Shown: positions 1 to 8,369 of the stretch, piece by piece
Layout: every line of letters begins with the position of its first letter
Numbering within the stretch: the stretch's first letter is position 1
Source of the DNA: Bacteroidaceae bacterium
GTDB taxonomy: Bacteria; Bacteroidota; Bacteroidia; Bacteroidales; Bacteroidaceae
NCBI GenBank assembly: GCA_024398435.1
Contig: JAKSJD010000004.1
Span: 144,723 to 208,722, forward strand
Direction: 5' to 3'
DNA: 64,000 nt
Notes under the pieces: model-generated
Told to the model about the DNA's origin: nothing
Databases searched by the model: none
The model's input: the letters and a program-made list of their open reading frames with translations, nothing else
Made by a program: the position numbers and the translations under genes

Positions 1-60
1 GATGGTTGTCTGGCATTCCCAATAGCGTTCCAGCAGTTGTTCTATGTATTGATAGTTCAT
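1..60 (-). CDS. Start of an unrecognised protein, cut by window edge
   Basis: An ATG at 60-58 opens a frame that runs leftwards off the window without a stop; the 20 visible residues begin MNYQYIEQLLERYWECQT. It lies 39 nt downstream of the ECF sigma gene on the same strand, so the two are probably co-transcribed. In Bacteroidales a small protein of unknown role often follows this kind of sigma gene and may be its partner or anti-sigma factor; that is inference. The fragment has no membrane segment and is too short to classify. Confidence 0.6.
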   Translation of the reverse strand, partial: MNYQYIEQLLERYWECQTTI

Positions 61-99
61 TTTATTTATTGTTTCGGACTTGCGTCCGTTTAGTGGTTT

Positions 100-603
100 C
101 TAATTTTGTTCGGCACCGATGGTGCTTTTGAGTTTTTGGCGAGCTCTGAAGAGGTTGACCTTTACGTCTTGGAGTGATATTCCGATGATGTCGGCAATTT
201 CCTGATAAGGTTTCCCTTCGATGTCGCGGAGTTGGATGATGGTTCGTTGCTTTTCGGGCAGTTGGCTGATTGCCTTGCTGATGGCTCCGAATTTCTGTGC
301 CTGAATCATCTGTTCGTCGGCTGGCGTTGCGTTGTCGGGGCGGTCGTGAGTTTCCTCGTCGAGCGAGACAACCATTCGCTCATGCTTTTGTTGGATGTCG
401 AGAGCTCGGTTTCGGCAGATTGTCATTGAGAATGTCTCGATGTTTTGAATCTTGCTCCAATTGTCTCGTTGGCTCCAGATTTTCATCAGTGTGTCCTGAA
501 CAATATCTTCGGCTTCCTCTCGGTTGCGAGTGATGCGAAGAGCCAGTCGAAAGAGTTTGTCTTTCAGTGGCAAAATATCGTTCTTGAAACTGATTACCTT
601 CAT
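100..603 (-). CDS. ECF-type RNA polymerase sigma-70 factor
   Basis: This 167-aa protein is an extracytoplasmic-function sigma factor that directs RNA polymerase to a limited promoter set. Region 2 spans about residues 15-76, with the core-binding stretch AEDIVQDTLMKIW at 31-43. Region 4 spans about 113-162, with a helix-turn-helix around YQEIADIIGISLQDVKVNL. There is no region 3, as expected for this class. It follows argB by 61 nt and precedes a small unidentified gene. A promoter-like pair TGTAAC/CGTC just upstream suggests that it activates its own transcription. The signal it responds to cannot be read from the sequence. Confidence 0.93.
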   Translation of the reverse strand: MKVISFKNDILPLKDKLFRLALRITRNREEAEDIVQDTLMKIWSQRDNWSKIQNIETFSMTICRNRALDIQQKHERMVVSLDEETHDRPDNATPADEQMIQAQKFGAISKAISQLPEKQRTIIQLRDIEGKPYQEIADIIGISLQDVKVNLFRARQKLKSTIGAEQN

Positions 604-618
604 CTCTCTGTTTATAAA

Positions 619-644
619 GACGGATGAGTTTGTAAAAAGTTACA
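619..644 (-). promoter_or_regulatory. Candidate ECF-sigma autoregulatory promoter
   Basis: On the minus strand TGTAAC (644-639) and CGTC (622-619) are separated by 16 nt, the spacing and sequence style of ECF-dependent promoters. The predicted transcript would start about 10 nt before the sigma start codon at 603. The spacer lies inside an inverted repeat, CGGATGAG (621-628) and CTCATCCG (646-653). Autoregulation is inferred. Confidence 0.45.
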
Positions 645-664
645 GCTCATCCGAATTTTTTTTA

Positions 665-1435
665 TTATTTTGTTATTTTTGTTCCTCCGTCCGTATTGAG
701 AGCGGATGCTTTTGTTATGATTACCTGCTTCACGCCTGCCTCTACTGCTTCGAATGCATTCTTGAGTTTTGGCAGCATTCCGCCTTGTATGATTCCGTCG
801 TCGACCAATCGCTGGAAGTCGTGTGGCGTAAGATGTGGAATGACGCTGTAGTCGTCGTTTTCGTCCATGAGTACGCCTGCCTTCTCGAAGCAGAATGTGA
901 GTGTGACGTCGAAATAAGGCGTGAGTGATTTTGCCACTTCACCGGCAATGGTGTCGGCATTCGTGTTGAGCATGTTGCCGTTTGCATCGTGGGTGAGTGG
1001 GGCAACTACTGGAACTATTCCCGAAGAAATGAGTGAGGCGAGTCGGTTGCCGTCGACGTTGTCTACGTCTCCCACGAATCCATAGTCGATTGGTGTGGCG
1101 GGGCGTTTGTGCGACTTGATGATGTTCATATCGGCACCTGTAAGTCCGAGTGCGTTGACTCCTCTCGACTGGAGTTGTGCAACGATATTCTTGTTGACCA
1201 ATCCTCCGTAAACCATCGTAACCACTCGAAGCATTTCGGCATCCGTCACGCGTCGGCCGTTCACCATTTGGGTTTCGATGCCAAGTTGTGAAGCGATTTG
1301 TGTGGCGCTTCTGCCTCCTCCGTGTACGAGCAGTTTATTGCCTGGGAGCGAGATGAAGTCGTCGAGCAATTGGTTGAGGGCTTGTTCTTCCTCAACTATC
1401 TTGCCTCCTACCTTTATGATTGTGAGATTCGTCAT
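665..1435 (-). CDS. argB: Acetylglutamate kinase family (arginine biosynthesis)
   Basis: ArgB phosphorylates the acylated glutamate intermediate of arginine synthesis in the cytoplasm. The 256-aa protein shows the amino-acid kinase fold: an N-terminal IKVGGKIV phosphate loop, LLVHGGGRSATQ at about 36-47, the substrate-binding region NGRRVTDAEML, and a C-terminal GGMLPKL segment. The length is normal. Its ATG overlaps the aroK stop by 4 nt (ATGA), so translation is probably coupled. Bacteroides fragilis is known to use N-succinyl rather than N-acetyl intermediates in this pathway, so the substrate could be N-succinylglutamate; the sequence alone does not settle this. Confidence 0.95.
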   Translation of the reverse strand: MTNLTIIKVGGKIVEEEQALNQLLDDFISLPGNKLLVHGGGRSATQIASQLGIETQMVNGRRVTDAEMLRVVTMVYGGLVNKNIVAQLQSRGVNALGLTGADMNIIKSHKRPATPIDYGFVGDVDNVDGNRLASLISSGIVPVVAPLTHDANGNMLNTNADTIAGEVAKSLTPYFDVTLTFCFEKAGVLMDENDDYSVIPHLTPHDFQRLVDDGIIQGGMLPKLKNAFEAVEAGVKQVIITKASALNTDGGTKITK

Positions 1436-1962
1436 TGATTGCTTATCTTTATTATCTGTTCCACATAGTCGTCAATTTGGCTTTGCAGAGTGATGGTTTG
1501 AAGGTTCAGAATGTGTGTGGCCTTGAGATAGAATGGTTCGCGCTTGCGGAGCGATTCGTTGATGTAGTCGCGGAGTTCGTCGTCGCTCTTGCCTGCAATG
1601 AGTGGGCGGTTGGTGTTGCTGATGTGGATGTGGTCGATAAGTGTTTCGACCGATGCGTGGAGATACACCGTGATGGCGTTCTCGTTCATGAAGTCCACAT
1701 TGTCGAAGAAGCAAGGGGTTCCTCCGCCTACGGCAATCACCATGTCTGGCAGTTGTGCCACTTCGTGGAGTTTTGCCTGTTCGATTTGTCGGAAACCGTC
1801 TTCTCCGCTTTCTGCAAATATCTCTGGGATGGTTTTGCCTGTAGTTTCCTCAATGTACCAATCGAGGTCGCAGAAGTTGCGTTCCAACTTCTTGGCAAGG
1901 GCTTTGCCGAGGGTGGTTTTTCCTGCACCCATGTATCCCATCAATATGATGCTCTTTGCCAT
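1432..1962 (-). CDS. aroK: Shikimate kinase
   Basis: Shikimate kinase makes shikimate 3-phosphate from shikimate and ATP in the chorismate pathway. The 176-aa protein has the P-loop GYMGAGKTT (residues 9-17), the DLD shikimate and magnesium site (32-34), Arg58, the glycine triplet VGGGTP (78-83), the lid segment NRPLI, and a C-terminal REPFY arginine. The length is typical. It lies between topA (15 nt upstream) and argB (4-nt overlap) in one minus-strand operon. In Bacteroides relatives an arginine decarboxylase gene (speA) commonly lies next to argB, as recalled from memory; it is absent here. Confidence 0.95.
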   Translation of the reverse strand: MAKSIILMGYMGAGKTTLGKALAKKLERNFCDLDWYIEETTGKTIPEIFAESGEDGFRQIEQAKLHEVAQLPDMVIAVGGGTPCFFDNVDFMNENAITVYLHASVETLIDHIHISNTNRPLIAGKSDDELRDYINESLRKREPFYLKATHILNLQTITLQSQIDDYVEQIIKISNQ

Positions 1963-1977
1963 TCGTCTCAGAGGGGG

Positions 1978-4329
1978 TTATGATTCTTTCTTTATGCTGC
2001 GTGGACGTCGGTTGCGTGCATTGGCCATGCGGTTTTCCTGTGCCTTGATGATTTCGAGGCATTGTTCCACTGTGAGTGAAGAAGGGTCTTCGATGCTGCG
2101 TGGCAACTTGTAGTTTGAACCTTTATAGAAGAGGTATGCACCGAATCGTCCGTTGCGGATTTCGAGGTCTTTCTCGTCGTCGAACTTCTTGATGTGTTTC
2201 GATTGTTCCATCTTGCGCTTGTCGAGTATGAGGTGGATTGCATCGTCGAGTGTTGCATCCATTGGGTCGATATTTGATGGAAGCGAAACGTAAACATCCT
2301 TGTGGAGAATGTAAGGACCGAACTTTCCGGCACCGATTGTGACTGGTTGGCCCTCGAAGTCACCCACTTCTCTTGGAAGGCCGAAGAGGTTGAGGGCTTC
2401 CTGCAGTGTGATTGAGTGGATGCTCTGTCCTTTCTTGAGTTGTGCGAAGCGAGGTTTAGCGTCGCCGTTGGTTTCGCCGAGCTGTACTACAGGGCCGAAT
2501 CGTCCGATTTTCACCAATACTGGTTGTCCGGTGCTAGGGTCGGTACCGAGAATGCGTTCGCCTACCTTGTGTTCTGCCTTATCGTTGAGTGTGTTGTCGA
2601 CCAAAGGACCGAAATCCTTGTAGAAGTCCTTTATCACTTGTTTCCAATCTGCCTTTCCTTCGGCCACTTCGTCGAAGTCGTGCTCCACTTTTGCAGTGAA
2701 GTTGTAATCCATGATTTCAGGGAAGAAGTGCATGAGGAAGTCGTTGACGACAACTCCGATGTCGGTAGGTATGAGTTTTGCCTTTTCATTGCCGATGAGT
2801 TCCGATTTGATGGATTCTGTGAGTTTGTTGCCCACGAGGTTCATCACCTTGTATGAGCGCTTTTCGCCTGGAATGTTGCCTTTCTCCACATATTCTCTCT
2901 GTTGGATGGTAGAGATGATAGGGGCGTAGGTTGAAGGTCGGCCGATTCCGAGTTCCTCGAGTTTGTGGACGAGGCTTGCTTCGGTGTAGCGTGCTGGAGC
3001 GAGTGTGAATCGTTCGATTGCAGATACGTTTTTGGTGTTGAGTATCTGTCCTTCTGCGACTTGTGGCAATTGGAGGAGTTCTTCGTTGAATTCTTCGTCG
3101 TCCTCGTTTGATTCCTTATAGAGTCGGAGGAAACCGTCGAATGTAACTACTTCACCGGTTGCGAAGAAGTCGGCATCGATGCCGTCGGCATTTATCTTGA
3201 CGATAGTTTTTTCGATGTCGGCATCGGCCATTTGTGACGCCAATGTGCGTTTCCAGATGAGTTCGTAGAGTCGGCGTTCCTGTTGGTTGCCCGAAATCTG
3301 ATGGTTGGCCATGTAGGTAGGTCGGATAGCTTCGTGAGCTTCCTGTGCACCCTTCGAACTTGTGTGGTATTTGCGAGTTTTTGCGTATTCCTCGCCTATG
3401 GTTTCGATGATTTCCTTCTTGCTTGCGCCGAGGCAGAGTGAAGAGAGGTTGACGGAGTCGGTACGCATGTAGGTGATAAGACCTGATTCGTAGAGGCGCT
3501 GTGCAATCATCATTGTCTGCGAAACTGTGAATCCGAGTTTGCGAGCTGCTTCCTGTTGGAGTGTGGAAGTGGTGAACGGAGGAGCAGGAACCTTCTTCAT
3601 TGGCTTCTTGCTGATTTCCGTGATGTGGAATTGCTTTCCGTCAAGCGACTTGAGGAAGTTGCGTGCTTCTTCTTCTGTCTTGAATCGAGTGCTGAGGTCG
3701 GCTTTGAGTTCGGCTGTGAGGTTGTTGTCTTCTTCCACGAGGAATACTGCCTCTACCTTATAGCTCGACTCGGAAACGAAGTTTTCGATTTCCTTTTCTC
3801 TTTCTACGATGAGGCGAACGCTGACCGATTGTACGCGTCCGGCAGAGAGTGATGGTTTGATTTTCTTCCAGAGCACTGGTGAGAGCTTGAAGCCCACGAT
3901 GCGGTCGAGCACTCGGCGTGCCTGCTGTGCATCTACGAGGTTGAGGTCGATAGTGCGTGGGTGCTTGATTGCCTCGAGGATTGCGTCCTTAGTGATTTCG
4001 TGGAACACGATTCGCTTCGTGTTCTTGATGTCGAGCCCCAGCACCTGTGCCAAGTGCCATGAAATGGCTTCTCCTTCGCGGTCTTCATCGGATGCGAGCC
4101 AAACTGTTTCGGCTTGGTGTGCGCTCGAGATGAGCATCTGCACTCTTTTTTCCTTCGACTCTGGTATTTCGTATTTTGGATCGAGGTTGTTCATGTCGAC
4201 TCCAAAATCTGTCTTTTTCAAATCACGAATATGTCCGTAGCTGGACAACACCTTATAGTCATCTCCAAGAAATTTCTCCAAAGTCTTTGCTTTGGAAGGA
4301 GACTCTACAATTACAAGATTCTTTTGCAT
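1978..4329 (-). CDS. topA: DNA topoisomerase I
   Basis: This type IA topoisomerase relaxes negatively supercoiled DNA by nicking one strand. The 783-aa protein starts with the Toprim domain (NLVIVESPSKAKTLEKFL at 4-21, DEDREGEAISWHL near 100). The catalytic tyrosine is Tyr287 in LITYMRTDSV. The C-terminus carries three glycine-rich repeats (GRFGPVV, GKFGPYI, GRFGAYL) in place of the four-cysteine zinc fingers of the E. coli enzyme, and ends in a basic RNRRPRSIKK tail. It is the first gene of the topA-aroK-argB-sigma run and has a TACATTTG promoter box upstream. Confidence 0.97.
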   Translation of the reverse strand: MQKNLVIVESPSKAKTLEKFLGDDYKVLSSYGHIRDLKKTDFGVDMNNLDPKYEIPESKEKRVQMLISSAHQAETVWLASDEDREGEAISWHLAQVLGLDIKNTKRIVFHEITKDAILEAIKHPRTIDLNLVDAQQARRVLDRIVGFKLSPVLWKKIKPSLSAGRVQSVSVRLIVEREKEIENFVSESSYKVEAVFLVEEDNNLTAELKADLSTRFKTEEEARNFLKSLDGKQFHITEISKKPMKKVPAPPFTTSTLQQEAARKLGFTVSQTMMIAQRLYESGLITYMRTDSVNLSSLCLGASKKEIIETIGEEYAKTRKYHTSSKGAQEAHEAIRPTYMANHQISGNQQERRLYELIWKRTLASQMADADIEKTIVKINADGIDADFFATGEVVTFDGFLRLYKESNEDDEEFNEELLQLPQVAEGQILNTKNVSAIERFTLAPARYTEASLVHKLEELGIGRPSTYAPIISTIQQREYVEKGNIPGEKRSYKVMNLVGNKLTESIKSELIGNEKAKLIPTDIGVVVNDFLMHFFPEIMDYNFTAKVEHDFDEVAEGKADWKQVIKDFYKDFGPLVDNTLNDKAEHKVGERILGTDPSTGQPVLVKIGRFGPVVQLGETNGDAKPRFAQLKKGQSIHSITLQEALNLFGLPREVGDFEGQPVTIGAGKFGPYILHKDVYVSLPSNIDPMDATLDDAIHLILDKRKMEQSKHIKKFDDEKDLEIRNGRFGAYLFYKGSNYKLPRSIEDPSSLTVEQCLEIIKAQENRMANARNRRPRSIKKES

Positions 4330-4357
4330 CTGTTATCTCAAATTTCAATTCGGGGTG

Positions 4358-4365
4358 CAAATGTA
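4358..4365 (-). promoter_or_regulatory. -7 promoter box for topA
   Basis: The minus strand reads TACATTTG, matching the Bacteroidetes -7 consensus TAnnTTTG, about 28 nt before the topA start codon. No convincing TTTG -33 box is seen at the usual spacing. Confidence 0.6.
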
Positions 4366-4692
4366 GGAAAAATTTTTCGTTACACATATATATATTATAA
4401 GAAAACTTTGATTTTTTAACGTTTCTTTATGCCTTAAGCCGAAAATCTGTTGGATTCGGGTGGAAAAACTCTCAAAACTGCCGTTTTCGGCCCGACCTCA
4501 AAATCGCGGAAATCCCTCGCGCAACGGGCGTTTGCGCATAGGTGCGCCCATATATATGCCTACATATATGTGTGTGCGTTATATATATAAAATGAGTTGT
4601 CATGAGGCTTGGAAATGAGTGTTTTGCAATGAGTATGGAATAATTTTCAGAAAAAACTCGCAACTCCTAACACGTATTTCGTATTTTATATT
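4366..4692 (+). other. Divergent intergenic region topA/galM, no gene seen
   Basis: This AT-rich stretch between the divergent topA and galM promoters contains TATATA-type tracts and a small GC hairpin (GGGCG...CGCCC near 4526-4549). No credible reading frame or known RNA is visible. Confidence 0.5.
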
Positions 4693-4700
4693 TATCTTTG
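4693..4700 (+). promoter_or_regulatory. -7 promoter box for galM
   Basis: TATCTTTG is a perfect TAnnTTTG box. Transcription would begin near 4707, which excludes the upstream in-frame ATG at 4619 and supports the start at 4733. Confidence 0.7.
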
Positions 4701-4732
4701 CAACCGAAATGAATCAACAAACAATAATTCGT

Positions 4733-5836
4733 ATGAAACAGACATTAATATCCATCGTCATGTTGCTTGCCGCATCGTCGGCATTTGCAGCAAAGACAGC
4801 TATTCCGCTTCTAGACCCAGAGCCTTACGACACTATCATGGACGGAAAGAAAGTGGGTCTCTACACCATCACGGATGGCAAGATAGCAGCACAGGTCATC
4901 AACTATGGAGGCTTCATCGTTTCGGTGTTTGCTCCCGACAAGGATGGCAAGTATGCAAATCTCGTGACCAACTATCCAAACATTGCACGCTATCTCAACT
5001 ACAATCTCGGAATGGTAGGCCCAGCCGTAGGTCGCTACGCCAACCGCATTGCCAACGGCACATTCACGCTCAACGGCAAGCAGTATCAAGTGACCCGAAA
5101 CAGTGGCCAACACACGCTTCACGGCGGTACAAAGGGCTTCGACCATGTGGTATGGGACGTAGTGAAGGCATCGAAGAAGGCAGTAGTCATGAAGTGTGTG
5201 CTTCCTGACGGCACCGACGGATTCCCTGGCACACTCACCACTTTCCTCACTTATTCAATCGAGAAGGGCGGACTCAAGGTTTGCTACGAAGCAACTACAG
5301 ACGCTCCAACCGTTGTGAGCATGACCACACACTCATACTTCAACCTCAACGGAATAGGCAGCGGCGACATCCTCGGCCATCAGCTCACAGTCGATGCCAA
5401 CTCCATTACGGAGGTCGACCAAGCCGGCATTCCTACAGGCAAGCTCCTCCCAGTGGAAGGCACTCCTTACGACTTCCGCACCCCTACATTGCTTGGCGAC
5501 CGCCAGATGGCAGTTCAGGGCTTTGGATTCGGCTTTGGTCAGAGAGTGGAGATTCCTGAAGGCAAGGTTCGTCAGTTCGACCACAACTTCTGTCTCAACC
5601 ATTCCAATGCAGGAAAGGTAGAGAAGGTAGTGACACTCTATGCACCCGATTCTGGCCGCAAGATGGAAGTATGGAACAATCATCCAGGCATTCAGATCTA
5701 CACAGGCGGACGCACCACCATCGCCCTCGAATCGCAGATGTATCCCGACTCACCAAACCATCCTGAGTTCCCATCTGCAGTGCTCAATCCAGGCGAAACC
5801 TACAAGCACATCTGCATCTATAAATTCGTGAAATAG
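4733..5836 (+). CDS. galM: Secreted aldose 1-epimerase (galactose mutarotase)
   Basis: The enzyme interconverts alpha and beta anomers of hexoses such as galactose. The 367-aa protein begins with a signal peptide (MKQTLISIVMLLAASSAFA), so it probably acts in the periplasm. Family motifs are VGRYANRIANG, HTLHGG, the catalytic-histidine segment THSYFNLNG, GIQIYTGG, and the catalytic glutamate in AVLNPGETY near the C-terminus. The start is set by the signal peptide and by the -7 box at 4693-4700. It is followed 51 nt later by an acetolactate decarboxylase gene, likely in the same transcript. Secreted mutarotases are common in carbohydrate-degrading Bacteroidales. Confidence 0.93.
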   Translation: MKQTLISIVMLLAASSAFAAKTAIPLLDPEPYDTIMDGKKVGLYTITDGKIAAQVINYGGFIVSVFAPDKDGKYANLVTNYPNIARYLNYNLGMVGPAVGRYANRIANGTFTLNGKQYQVTRNSGQHTLHGGTKGFDHVVWDVVKASKKAVVMKCVLPDGTDGFPGTLTTFLTYSIEKGGLKVCYEATTDAPTVVSMTTHSYFNLNGIGSGDILGHQLTVDANSITEVDQAGIPTGKLLPVEGTPYDFRTPTLLGDRQMAVQGFGFGFGQRVEIPEGKVRQFDHNFCLNHSNAGKVEKVVTLYAPDSGRKMEVWNNHPGIQIYTGGRTTIALESQMYPDSPNHPEFPSAVLNPGETYKHICIYKFVK

Positions 5837-5887
5837 GCAGGCGGCTGCTGAATCAACATGACAATTAATAAAAAAATACACTCATAT

Positions 5888-6622
5888 ATGAAGAAGACAT
5901 TATTATCAATTGCAATCGCAATGGCAGCAGGCTTCATGTTCGTGGCTTGCACATCAGGGAATAAGGAAGAAGCCGACAATCCAGATAAGGACGTGCTCTA
6001 TCAGGTATCATTCCTGAAATCGCTCATGGACGGCAACTACGACGGCACTATGACTATGGAAGAACTCCTGAAGCACGGCAACTTCGGTATGGGTACGTTC
6101 GACCGTGCCAACGGCGAAATGCTCATCCTCGACGGAAAGGTTTATCAGGCACGTTGGGACGGCAAGATGGCTGAGGCAGAACTCACGGCTACCACTCCGT
6201 TTGCCAACATCACATACTTCGAACCCGACTCAAAATTCAGCGTGCAGCGTTCGTACAGCATGGGTACTCTCACCGACGGAATCTCTGCCCATTTCGAAAA
6301 TCCAAACCACTTCTATGCAGTTAAGGTTCACGGCATGTTCGACCAGATTCTCGTGCGTAGCGAACTCCCTCAGGACAAGCCTTACAAGCCACTCGTAGAG
6401 ATAATGAAGACTGACGAGCGCCAATTCTTCTATACTAAGATTTCGGGCACTCTCATCGGCCTCTATTGCCCTAACCACATCGGTTTCCTCAATGCTGCCG
6501 GATGGCATCTCCACTTCATCTCCGACGATAAGACAGTCGGCGGTCATGTGCTGAAACTCCGTGCTGTGGACAACCTTGAATGCGAAATCGACGAAACTCG
6601 AGATCTCTTCTTCCACAATTAA
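5888..6622 (+). CDS. budA: Acetolactate decarboxylase with lipoprotein signal
   Basis: The family converts 2-acetolactate to acetoin and CO2. The 244-aa product has the zinc ligands His207 and His209 (GWHLHFIS) and His220 (GGHVL); the spacing of 2 and 11 residues equals that of the Bacillus enzyme ligands. It also has the conserved start region MTMEELLKHGNFGMGTF. The N-terminus is a lipoprotein signal ending in the lipobox FVAC (Cys about 21), so the protein should sit on a periplasm-facing membrane. The start at 5888 places the signal peptide correctly; an in-frame ATG at 5858 would add 10 residues. Why a normally cytosolic step would be exported is unclear. A strong terminator follows. Confidence 0.88.
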   Translation: MKKTLLSIAIAMAAGFMFVACTSGNKEEADNPDKDVLYQVSFLKSLMDGNYDGTMTMEELLKHGNFGMGTFDRANGEMLILDGKVYQARWDGKMAEAELTATTPFANITYFEPDSKFSVQRSYSMGTLTDGISAHFENPNHFYAVKVHGMFDQILVRSELPQDKPYKPLVEIMKTDERQFFYTKISGTLIGLYCPNHIGFLNAAGWHLHFISDDKTVGGHVLKLRAVDNLECEIDETRDLFFHN

Positions 6623-6667
6623 CTAAAAGTCGAAACTCACAGATTGTATATATACAAATGTGTGTGT

Positions 6668-6701
6668 CCCCGGAAGCCCACGACGCTTTCGGGGCTTTTT
6701 T
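6668..6701 (+). terminator. Rho-independent terminator after budA
   Basis: CCCCGGAAGC and GCTTTCGGGG form a 10-bp stem with a 7-nt loop, followed by CTTTTTT, 45 nt after the budA stop. Confidence 0.9.
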
Positions 6702-6830
6702 GTATATTTATATACGCAATATTGACGTGCAGCTGTGGCATGTGTGGGGAGGTGTGTGCGCGTTGCCCGCTGTGTATGATATAGATGATTGCAGTGTGTG
6801 TAAAGCCGTTGTTTGCGATGTATTAACCCG

Positions 6831-6874
6831 AGTTTCGCGGTTCGAGAGCCAAAGTTTCGCGGTTCACGAGGTTG
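6831..6874. repeat. Two-unit 22-bp tandem repeat in 353-nt gene-free gap
   Basis: Two adjacent 22-nt units both begin AGTTTCGCGGTTC and then diverge. Read on the other strand they carry CGCGAAAC, the core also seen in the arrays near 44.5 kb. The gap 6702-7054 otherwise holds only AT-rich sequence and no credible gene. Confidence 0.6.
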
Positions 6875-7054
6875 CGGCTTGCTGTGTTTTTCGTTCACGG
6901 TGCAAAATTACGAAGATCTTTCGACACTACCAAACATTTTTATAAATATTTTTAATATTTATAATTTTGTCATCACCGACTTTTCAATCTTAAGTTCGTA
7001 TGAAAAAGTGCCAAAAGCCACGATTTCATCGTTGTTTTCATGAACGTTGGCAAC

Positions 7055-7083
7055 AAAAAAGCCCCACAAAAAGTGAGGCTTTC
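7055..7083 (-). terminator. Rho-independent terminator downstream of asd
   Basis: On the minus strand AGCCTCAC and GTGGGGCT pair as an 8-bp stem around a T-rich loop, followed by TTTTTT. It lies about 100 nt past the asd stop. Confidence 0.8.
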
Positions 7084-7181
7084 CACGTATTTTGGTCCAA
7101 TTTTCTATTCAAAAAACGTCATTCTGCAATCCGTTAACCGACAAAGTCGCTTGGCTCGTCCAAGAATCTGTAACCCTTTTA

Positions 7182-8192
7182 TCACTTCACATTGCCTACC
7201 TTGATGAGGTATTCAGCAATCTGAACTGCATTGAGAGCTGCCCCCTTCTTGATTTGGTCGCCGCTCAACCAGAATGTGATGCCACAATCGTTGGCCAAGT
7301 CCTTGCGAACGCGTCCTACATACACATCGTCCTTGCCAGCTGTGAAGAGAGGCATTGGATATGTCTGAGTTGAAGGGTCGTCGAGAAGTGTCACGCCGTT
7401 GGCTTCGCTGATAGCCTTCTGCACATCTTCCACTGCGAGAGGTTTCTCTGTCTCCACCCATACAGCTTCGCTGTGGGCGCGGAGCGAACTGATGCGAACA
7501 CACATTGCAGAGCAACGAACGTCGGAGTGCATGATTTTGCGAGTTTCGTTAAACATCTTCATCTCTTCCTTCGTGTAGCCATTGTCCTGGAACACGTCGA
7601 TTTGAGGAATCACGTTGTAAGCCAACTGATAGGCAAACTTGTTGACAGTCACTTCCTCGCCTTCCACGATTTGCTTGTATTGCTGCTGGAGTTCGGCCAT
7701 TGCTGCTGCACCTGCACCCGATGCCGACTGGTAACTTGCCACATGGATGCGCTCTATATGGCTGAGTTGCTCGATTGGCTTCAACACTACCACCATCATG
7801 ATAGTGGTGCAGTTAGGGTTGGCGATGATGCCGCGAGGGCGGTTGAGAGCGTCTTCTGCATTGCATTCAGGCACTACGAGAGGCACATTTTCGTCCATGC
7901 GGAATGCACTCGAATTGTCAATCATCACGCATCCGAAGCGAGTGATATCATCAGCAAATTCCTTTGATGTACCTGCTCCGGCAGATGTGAAGGCTATGTC
8001 GATATCCTTGAAGTCGTCGCCATGCTTGAGGAGCTGCACTTCGTATTCCTTTCCACGGAATGAATATTTGCGTCCGGCACTGCGTGTCGAACCGAAAAGC
8101 ACTAATTCATCAATAGGGAAATTTCTTTCATCGAGGACACGGAGGAATTCCTGTCCGACGGCACCGCTGGCACCAACAATTGCTACTTTCAT
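7182..8192 (-). CDS. asd: Aspartate-semialdehyde dehydrogenase
   Basis: This NADPH-dependent enzyme reduces aspartyl phosphate to aspartate semialdehyde, the branch point to lysine/diaminopimelate, threonine and methionine. The 336-aa protein has the nucleotide-binding [10 protein letters not shown] at 7-16, the phosphate-binding DNSSAFRM, the active-site Cys128 in NPNCTT, the SYQSASGAG loop, and the [11 protein letters not shown] segment with the catalytic histidine. The start at 8192 is chosen because the -7 box lies at 8220-8227, ruling out a longer in-frame start at 8222. It is divergent from mnmG. The diaminopimelate dehydrogenase gene at 44.8 kb uses the same pathway further on. Confidence 0.96.
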   Translation of the reverse strand: MKVAIVGASGAVGQEFLRVLDERNFPIDELVLFGSTRSAGRKYSFRGKEYEVQLLKHGDDFKDIDIAFTSAGAGTSKEFADDITRFGCVMIDNSSAFRMDENVPLVVPECNAEDALNRPRGIIANPNCTTIMMVVVLKPIEQLSHIERIHVASYQSASGAGAAAMAELQQQYKQIVEGEEVTVNKFAYQLAYNVIPQIDVFQDNGYTKEEMKMFNETRKIMHSDVRCSAMCVRISSLRAHSEAVWVETEKPLAVEDVQKAISEANGVTLLDDPSTQTYPMPLFTAGKDDVYVGRVRKDLANDCGITFWLSGDQIKKGAALNAVQIAEYLIKVGNVK

Positions 8193-8219
8193 AAGTTTGT
8201 CATTTTTTATTTGTGGCCG

Positions 8220-8227
8220 CAAAGTTA
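8220..8227 (-). promoter_or_regulatory. -7 promoter box for asd
   Basis: The minus strand reads TAACTTTG, a perfect TAnnTTTG box, 27 nt before the asd start codon. Confidence 0.7.
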
Positions 8228-8311
8228 CGAAATATTGTAGAATATCGAATGTAGAATGACGATTTTTTTAAATATTTGTTAATTGATTACACCTAATTGT
8301 TAATTATTTTG

Positions 8312-8319
8312 TATTTTTG
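8312..8319 (+). promoter_or_regulatory. -7 promoter box for mnmG
   Basis: TATTTTTG fits TAnnTTTG, about 50 nt upstream of the mnmG start. No TTTG is found at the usual -33 spacing. Confidence 0.55.
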
Positions 8320-8369
8320 CACTCTAAATTGTACATAGTACACGAAAAAAATCAAACGGAGTTCTTCAG

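Noticed and set aside
4619-4732. Longer N-termini for galM and likewise for asd, the TPR regulator, ddh, the hybrid sensor and the symporter
   Set aside because: In each case the longer start lies upstream of or overlaps a -7 promoter box, or would bury a clear signal peptide.
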